A stretch of 64,000 nt of DNA from Dromiciops gliroides (Eukaryota > Chordata > Mammalia > Microbiotheria > Microbiotheriidae), in the NCBI RefSeq assembly GCF_019393635.1, contig NC_057866.1:7613723-7677722 (forward strand), given 5' to 3'. Below the pieces are notes generated by a model. The model was given only the letters and a program-made list of their open reading frames with translations, made no database searches and was not told the DNA's origin. The translations under genes and the position numbers were made by a program. This document shows, piece by piece, positions 58,395 to 64,000 of this stretch. How positions within the stretch are numbered: position 1 is the first letter of the stretch; each line of letters starts with the position of its first letter.

Positions 58395-59050
58395 GGGGGG
58401 GCAGCTAGATGGCGCAGTGAATAGAGCACCGGCCCTGGAGTCAGGAGTACCTGAGTTCAAATCCGGCTTCAGACACTTAACACTTACTAGCTGTGTGACC
58501 CTAGGCAAGTCACTTAACCCCAATTGCCTCACTAAAAAAAAAAAAAAAAAAAAAAAATAGATTAGGGGGCAGCTAGATGGCGCAGTGGTTAAAGCGCTGG
58601 CCCTGGATTCAAGAGTACCTGAGTTCAAATCCAGCCTCAGACACTTAACACTTACTAGCTGTGTGACCCTGGGCAAGTCACTTAACCCCCATTGCCTCGC
58701 AAAAAAAAAAAAAATAGATTAGAGGGGTAGCTAGATGGCGAAGTGGATAGAGCACCGGCCCTGGAGTCAGGAGTACCTGAGTTCAAATTCGGCCTCAGAC
58801 ACTTAACACTTACTGGCTGTGTGACACTGGGCAAGTCACTTAACCCCAATTGCCTCACTAAAAATAATAAAAAAAAAAAGATTAGAGGGAGGCTAGGTGG
58901 CGCAGTGGATAAAGCGCTGGCCCTGGATTCAAGAGTACCTGAGTTCAAATCCGGCCTTAGACACTTGACACTTACTAGCGGTGTGACCCTGGCCAAGTCA
59001 CTTAACCCCAACTGCCCCGCAAAACAACAACAACAACAACAACAACAACA
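58395..59050 (+). mobile_element. tandem array of four CORE-SINEs (A-B-A-B)
   Basis: Four head-to-tail copies start near 58395, 58566, 58724 and 58888. Each junction carries an A-run plus TAGATTAG (or AGATTAG), and the same word follows the last copy at 59050-59060. Copies 1 and 3 share GCACCGGCCCTGGAGTCAGG and a CCTCACTAAAA end. Copies 2 and 4 share GCGCTGGCCCTGGATTCAAG and a GCAAAA end. The alternation suggests a dimer that was duplicated. Confidence 0.92.
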
Positions 59051-59534
59051 AATAGATTAGAAGCATTCCTGAAGAGGAGGAAGCAGTGAATATCAGGAGG
59101 AAGCATTCATTTGTCCTGCCAAGAATTATATAGTAATACCACAGATGCTATTGGGTAAAAAAATCATACAGTAATGGTCAAAGGAGGAAGTGAAGAGTAG
59201 TAATCTGCCAAAGGAACCTAAGAAGTGTAGCAGAAGATGACAACGTCTCGGTTAAGAAACCACTTGAGGAGCACAATTTGAGTTTTTCTTGTTGTTCACT
59301 GAAGGCAAATGATAAAGAAGAGAAAAAATGATTTGAGAAGTGAACTTCTGTCTAAGAAGTTAATATCTGAGAATGGGCTTTGGACTTCTGGACCACAGCT
59401 CAAAACCTAAGAATGACAGGTTCTTGACCAGAGATGGAATCCACTTAACAAAGGATAGCAAAAATATATTTGCCTGGCGGTGTACAGATCTATTCACCCC
59501 CCTCCTCCAAATCTAATCATCCATTAGAATGGAA

Positions 59535-59630
59535 GGGTAGGAATTGTTTTGCTTTCCTTAGTGTCACAAACATTTAGCACAGTGCCTGCCACATAATCAG
59601 CACTTAATAAGAATTGGTTGTTTTGGTTGA
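59535..59630 (+). repeat. L2 3' end
   Basis: TTGTTTTGCTTTCCTTAGTG, TTTAGCACAGTGCCTGCCAC and AATCAGCACTTAATAAGAAT. Confidence 0.65.
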
Positions 59631-60514
59631 AAAAGACTTTCAACTAAAAAGGAAAGAGTTGGGAAAAGATTGTCCATGTCTGTTCACCATGAGAGATACG
59701 ATACAAAGCAGCTATAACAAAGGGGAAAGAACAGCACATTGAGACAAAACCCCCAAAAGAAGCCAATAGTAAAACATCTGGCCTCAAATGTCTTGACATA
59801 AATGCCCAAAACTTAGGCAACAAACAAGGGGAATTAGAGGCTTTAATTCAAGGAGGCTGAGGTATCACTGATCTGTGACAAAACTGATGCCTTATTCAAA
59901 AGAAAGAGGATGGGTAAAGGAGGGGAAGTGAGGGGATGGAAGAACTGTATACTCCTCATTAGAGAAAATCCAGGAATCAGAGGAAGGTAAGCAGGGCATA
60001 AAGCATTTGGGTAAAGATCAATGAAGGAAGAAACAGAAGTGATTTTGTCATTGGAATATACTGCAGACCACTCAGTCAGAAAGAAGAAATCGATGATGTG
60101 TTTAGGAAACAGATTACAAGCCTGGTACAGAGGCATAATATAGTAGTGAGGGGGAACTATCCAGACAGCTACTAGAGCTTACTCTTTCTCTCTCTCTTTC
60201 TCTCAATACCAAAGCAGAGCAGCAAATAATGCCTTTACTTACCTCAATGATAATTTCATCATTCAAAAGGTGAAGAAAGAAAACAGAATCTGCAAACAGT
60301 AGCCTACTGAACTTGACCTTGATTCCTGGGGTATCATTTTCCCAAAGACAGCAGGCAGCACCTTTACAAGCCCCCACAGGCAAGAGATTGTGCTGGTCTC
60401 AGCAGATTTTAGGGGTGTGTGTTGTACATATAGCAAGCCACTCCTTCAGGGGCTCTGGTCCTGCCCAAGCATTACTCCCATTTGCCTCAAGAAAGCTCAG
60501 TTGATATCTTAGGG

Positions 60515-60665
60515 GATAGATAGATGATAGATAAATAGGTAGATAGATATATAGATTGATAGATGTATAGATAGATGATACATAGCTAGATGATAGATGA
60601 TAGATCACAGATAGATAGATGTATAAATAGATGATAGATTTATGATAGATAGATATGAAATCCTT
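60515..60665. repeat. (GATA)n-type microsatellite
   Basis: Imperfect GATA/TAGA units with ATATAG and GATTGATAG variants over about 150 bp, followed by a CTATCT-rich stretch at 60700-60735. Confidence 0.9.
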
Positions 60666-61265
60666 ACTCTGATTCTGATGAACAAGTAAATTTGAATCTA
60701 TGTCTGTCTATCTATATCTCTATTTGTGTCTATCTCTCTAATTCTTTCCTCTTCAGGGTAATGTAAACTTATATGTATAAGTATATGTAAACTTAGAATT
60801 GCCAGGGAGTGCACCTGCCTTGTTCTGAAGGTTTCCATATGGGATTAGAGTCTGCTCTTCTTCCCTCCTTATGCCCCAACTGCATGGAAATGGGGCTGTG
60901 TCTTTCACCTCTCTTTGGAGATCAAAACCCATTTCTGAATCTCTACCCAATGCCAGCATTAATCACATCAATACGAATGAGCAGCCATCAAAGTCTCGTT
61001 TTATCCAGAAGGATCAAGTAACAGCCCTGGAAGCCCTGTGAGCAACAGAGAGGACAGTGCCCATGGCAAGAAGCCTGGGGGCCAGTGCTGCCAGCTACAA
61101 AGGCAGGCTCAGCTTCCTCTCACCAGAAGGAGGAGACACAGACGTTGGAAGAGCTGGGCAAGTAATAAGGGGCTGCAGCAGAGGTGGATTGGGGTGTTGT
61201 ATTTCATCAAAAGCTTTTTCTGCATCTATTGGAGTTGATCCAATTGCATTATCATCTAGTCCATA

Positions 61266-61475
61266 TCAGGGCAGCTAGGGGGCGCCACAGTGGATAGAGA
61301 GTGTAGGGCCTGGCATCAGGAAGACTCATCTCCTTGAGTTCCAATCTGGCCTCAGACACTCACTACCTGTGTGACCCTGGGCAAGCCCCTTTCCCCTGTT
61401 TGCCTCAGTTTCCTCATCTGTAAAATGAGCTGGAGAAGGAAATGGCAAGACCGAAATGACAGAACAACAACTAGT
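61266..61475 (+). mobile_element. MAR1-like CORE-SINE
   Basis: CAGGGCAGCTAGGGGGCGCC, CACTACCTGTGTGACCCTGG, TCATCTGTAAAATGAGCTGG and a shortened RTE-type tail (GAAATGACAGAACAACAA). CTAGTCCATA flanks both ends. Confidence 0.8.
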
Positions 61476-62981
61476 CCATACCTCCTGGTCATTGCACGAA
61501 TCCAACTGTCCCATCTCACCACAAGAGCTCACAAGAGTTCCAGTATTCAGGGTAGAAAGGAAAAGGACCCCACGTCACCTAACATCCTCACCCATCCCTG
61601 TGATTTCTCTCAGAAGTCTCCAAAAACAGTCCCAGAAAGTCATTTTCAAAGAAGTTGCCCCAACTGGTGAGTTCTGGAATCCTGAGCCTCCCATCTCCCT
61701 AACTAACATCACAGATGCTACACTGGGAAAACATGGAAGGGATTAAATAAGAGATGGTTGGCAAATATCTGGAAAGGGAAGCAAGAATTCGAATGCACCA
61801 GCTGGGCTTCCTCAAGAGCCATTATGGTTGACTAACCTAATTCTGTTGTTTAACAAGATTGTTGAACTGGTAGGTGAGGAATATGCTGAACGTAGTTTAC
61901 CTGGGTTTTAGCAAAGCTTTTGATGAAGTGTCTCATACTATTGTAGAAAAGATGGAAAGATAGACTAGATCATAATACAATTGGGTGGGCTCCAATAAAT
62001 GCAGAAAAAGCTTTTGACAAAATACGCTTATTCTTGTTTAAAAAAATAAACACTAGAAAGCATAGGAATAAATAAAATTTTTGTTAAAATGAAAACTAGT
62101 ATATTTCTAAAACCAAGAGTAATGGGAATAAACTAGAAGCCTTTCCAATAAAATCAGGAGTAAAGAAATCTAGTGCCACCTTTACTATTCAATATTGTAC
62201 TGGAATTGTTAGCAATAGCAATAAGACAAGAAAAAGAAATTGAAGAAATAAGCATAAGCAACAAGGGGGAAAACCATCAGCTGTTGTTGTTTGCAGATGA
62301 TATGATAATTTCCTTAAAGAACCCTAAAGAGTAAACTAAAAAACTAATCTAAATAATTAATCATTTCAGCAAAGTTACAGGATATCAAGTAAACTGACAC
62401 AGATCATCAGCATTTGTATATATTACCAACAAAACTCAGCAGAAAAAGAGAAAGAGAAATTCCATTTAAAATAACTGCCACAGTATAAAATATTTGGGAG
62501 TCTACCTGCCCAGACACATAAAGGAACTACATGAACAAAATTACAAAACACTCTTCACATAAACATAGAATTAAATAATTGGAGAAATATTAATTGCTCA
62601 TGGGTAAGCTGAGTTAATTCAATAAAAATTAATTTGCTTATTAAGTGCCACCCCAAACAACCTACCAAAGAGCTACTTTATAGTGCTAGAAAAAAAAATA
62701 ACAAAATTCATCTGGAGGAACAAAAGGTCACGAATATCAAAGGAATTAATGAAAAAATGCAAATGAAAGGGAACTAGCAGTACCAGATCTTCAACTATAT
62801 TTTAAAGATGTAATCATCAAAATATTTTGGTACCAGTTAAGACACAGAATAGCTGGTCAATGGAACAGACTAGGTACACAATATACAGAAGCCAATGAAC
62901 ACTGTAACCTAGCCTTTGATAAACCCAAAGACCCCAGCTATTGGTATAAGAACTAATTGGCAAAAACTGCTGGAAAAATTG

Positions 62982-63345
62982 TGTTAAGGGCTAAAATTCT
63001 AGCTAGTCTGTCTAAAATATCTAATGAGTGGTCGCCAATAAATTATAAGCTTTAGCAAGAGTTAGACTTTTAAGCATTTATTAAGGAGAATAAGAATGGT
63101 AAAGAGAGAGAAAGGCCTAGATTCCTATCTATTAAAGGGAGAGTGCATTTCTAGCTCCGCTCTCCACCAGCGTCCTCAGGAAAAAGAGACGGAGCGCCAG
63201 TCTCTTCCTTCCTTCTCCCACTAGCCCGTGTCACTTCCTGACGCCAAAGAAAAGACTCCTGGTCTTGCCCTCAAAGACCTTCACTTCATGGGAGGAGCTC
63301 TTCTACAGGAAGTCTCCAGCAGGTGGCGTCATTCCAATCGTTACA
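62982..63345 (-). mobile_element. solo ERV LTR in L1, 4-bp duplication
   Basis: TGTTAAGGGC...ATCGTTACA, 364 bp, flanked by ATTG at 62978-62981 and 63346-63349. Removing it restores the L1 words GGAAAAATTGGGAAGTAG. Same family as the LTRs at 29805 and 33026. Confidence 0.92.
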
Positions 63346-63788
63346 ATTGGGAAGTAGTCTGGTAGAAATGTAGACCTACAAATGGCCTAGACCAACAACT
63401 CACACCATATACAAAGGTGAGCTGAAAATGGGTACATGATTTAAACATAAAGAATGATATTATAAGCAAACTAGGGGATTATGGAAGAAATTAACTGTCA
63501 GATCTATGGATAGGGGAAGAGTTCATGAAAAAAACACAAGATAGAGAGGTTTGTGATTACATGAAATTAAAAAGTTTTTGCCCAAACAAAATTAATGCAG
63601 TCAAAATTAGAACAAAAGCAGGAAACTGGGAGAAAATGCTTTATAGCAAGTTTCTTGATAAAGGTCTCATTTCTCAAATATATTGAGAACTGGGCCAAAT
63701 TTATAAAAATAAGAGCCATTCCCTAATTAACAAATGGTCAAGGGATATGAACAAGCAGTTTTCAGAGAAAGAAATCCAATCTCTCTAC

Positions 63789-63945
63789 TGGGGGCAGCTA
63801 GGTGGCACAGTGGATAAAGCACCAGCCTTGGATTCAGGAAGATCTGAGTTCAAATTCAACCTAAGACACATTACACTTACTAGCTGTGTGATCTTGGGCA
63901 AGTCACTTAACCCTCATTGCTCTGCCCTCCCAAAAAAGAAAAAAA
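63789..63945 (+). mobile_element. marsupial CORE-SINE in L1
   Basis: A plus-strand copy with GTGGATAAAGCACCAGCCTT and a CTCCCAAAAAAGAAAAAAAG tail. It interrupts L1 ORF2 sequence. Confidence 0.88.
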
Positions 63946-64000
63946 GAAATTCAAGCTCTCAATGATTATATGAAAAAAATTCTTTAAATCAATAATAATT

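Larger units (their letters stand above)
59060..61970 (+). mobile_element. L3/CR1-like LINE with later insertions
   Basis: Endonuclease- and RT-region relics in plus orientation: ATATACTGCAGACCACTCAG near 60056, ACCTCAATGATAATTTCATC near 60241, GAGATGGTTGGCAAATATCT near 61751, and TTTACCTGGGTTTTAGCAAA then GCTTTTGATGAAGTGTCTCA near 61897-61935 (the Y-L-x-F-S-K-A-F-D RT motif of CR1-type LINEs, with many changes). Interruptions are an L2 3' end (59535-59630), a GATA array, a short reversed L1 piece at 61200-61235 and a MAR1-like SINE. Reading frames are heavily broken. Confidence 0.65.
61975..64000 (+). mobile_element. older L1 ORF2 relic, running off the window
   Basis: AATGCAGAAAAAGCTTTTGA (NAEKAFD of the RT domain) near 61999, then TTTGCAGATGATATGATAAT (FADDMI, the RT catalytic motif) near 62290, then an ORF2 C-terminal region to the window end. 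Many stops interrupt the frame. An LTR and a SINE lie inside. Confidence 0.88.

Overview
The window is vertebrate nuclear DNA from a marsupial. The clearest sign is about three dozen copies of one tRNA-derived CORE-SINE (5' end like GGGGCAGCTAGGTGG, WSINE1-like) with A-rich tails and target-site duplications. They sit with marsupial-type L1 and HAL1-like LINEs, RTE-tailed SINEs, an RTE LINE and much L2/L3/MIR sequence. The species cannot be fixed from the sequence alone.

Host genes occupy about a third of the window and match the block mammals carry at human 11q13: NUDT8 (last exon only, + strand, 541-783), DOC2G (+, coding 14193-21855, 10 coding exons), NDUFV1 (-, 26635-22331, 10 exons) and GSTP1 (-, 47852-45595, initiator A plus six further coding exons). 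Order and relative strands equal the human arrangement GSTP1-NDUFV1-DOC2GP-NUDT8, read backwards. DOC2G is a pseudogene in human, but here every exon reads open in frame with consensus GT/AG splice dinucleotides, giving about 395 residues. DOC2G and NDUFV1 converge tail to tail, with poly(A) signals about 280 bp apart.

Region by region: 0-1 kb, end of NUDT8. 1-12.6 kb, repeats: an L3 LINE split by a solo LTR, a SINE cluster at 3.1-6.2 kb, and a 2-kb 5'-truncated L1. 12.6-22 kb, DOC2G with a probable upstream non-coding exon between two GT arrays, a 32-bp minisatellite in intron 6, and an RTE LINE in intron 3. 22-27 kb, NDUFV1 with a CpG-rich promoter carrying a ZNF143/THAP11-type motif. 27-45 kb, repeats including two pieces of one ERV family. 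45.5-48 kb, GSTP1 with a conserved antioxidant-response element. 48-64 kb, almost wholly nested repeats, including a four-SINE tandem array at 58.4-59.05 kb and an L3 LINE joined to an L1.

The genes do not form one pathway: NDUFV1 is a complex I subunit, GSTP1 a cytosolic detoxification enzyme, DOC2G a C2-domain protein of the vesicle-trafficking family, and NUDT8 a Nudix hydrolase. No CRISPR, operon, viral or bacterial system is present. Exon boundaries were set by eye from splice dinucleotides, phase continuity and remembered family sequences; no alignment was run.
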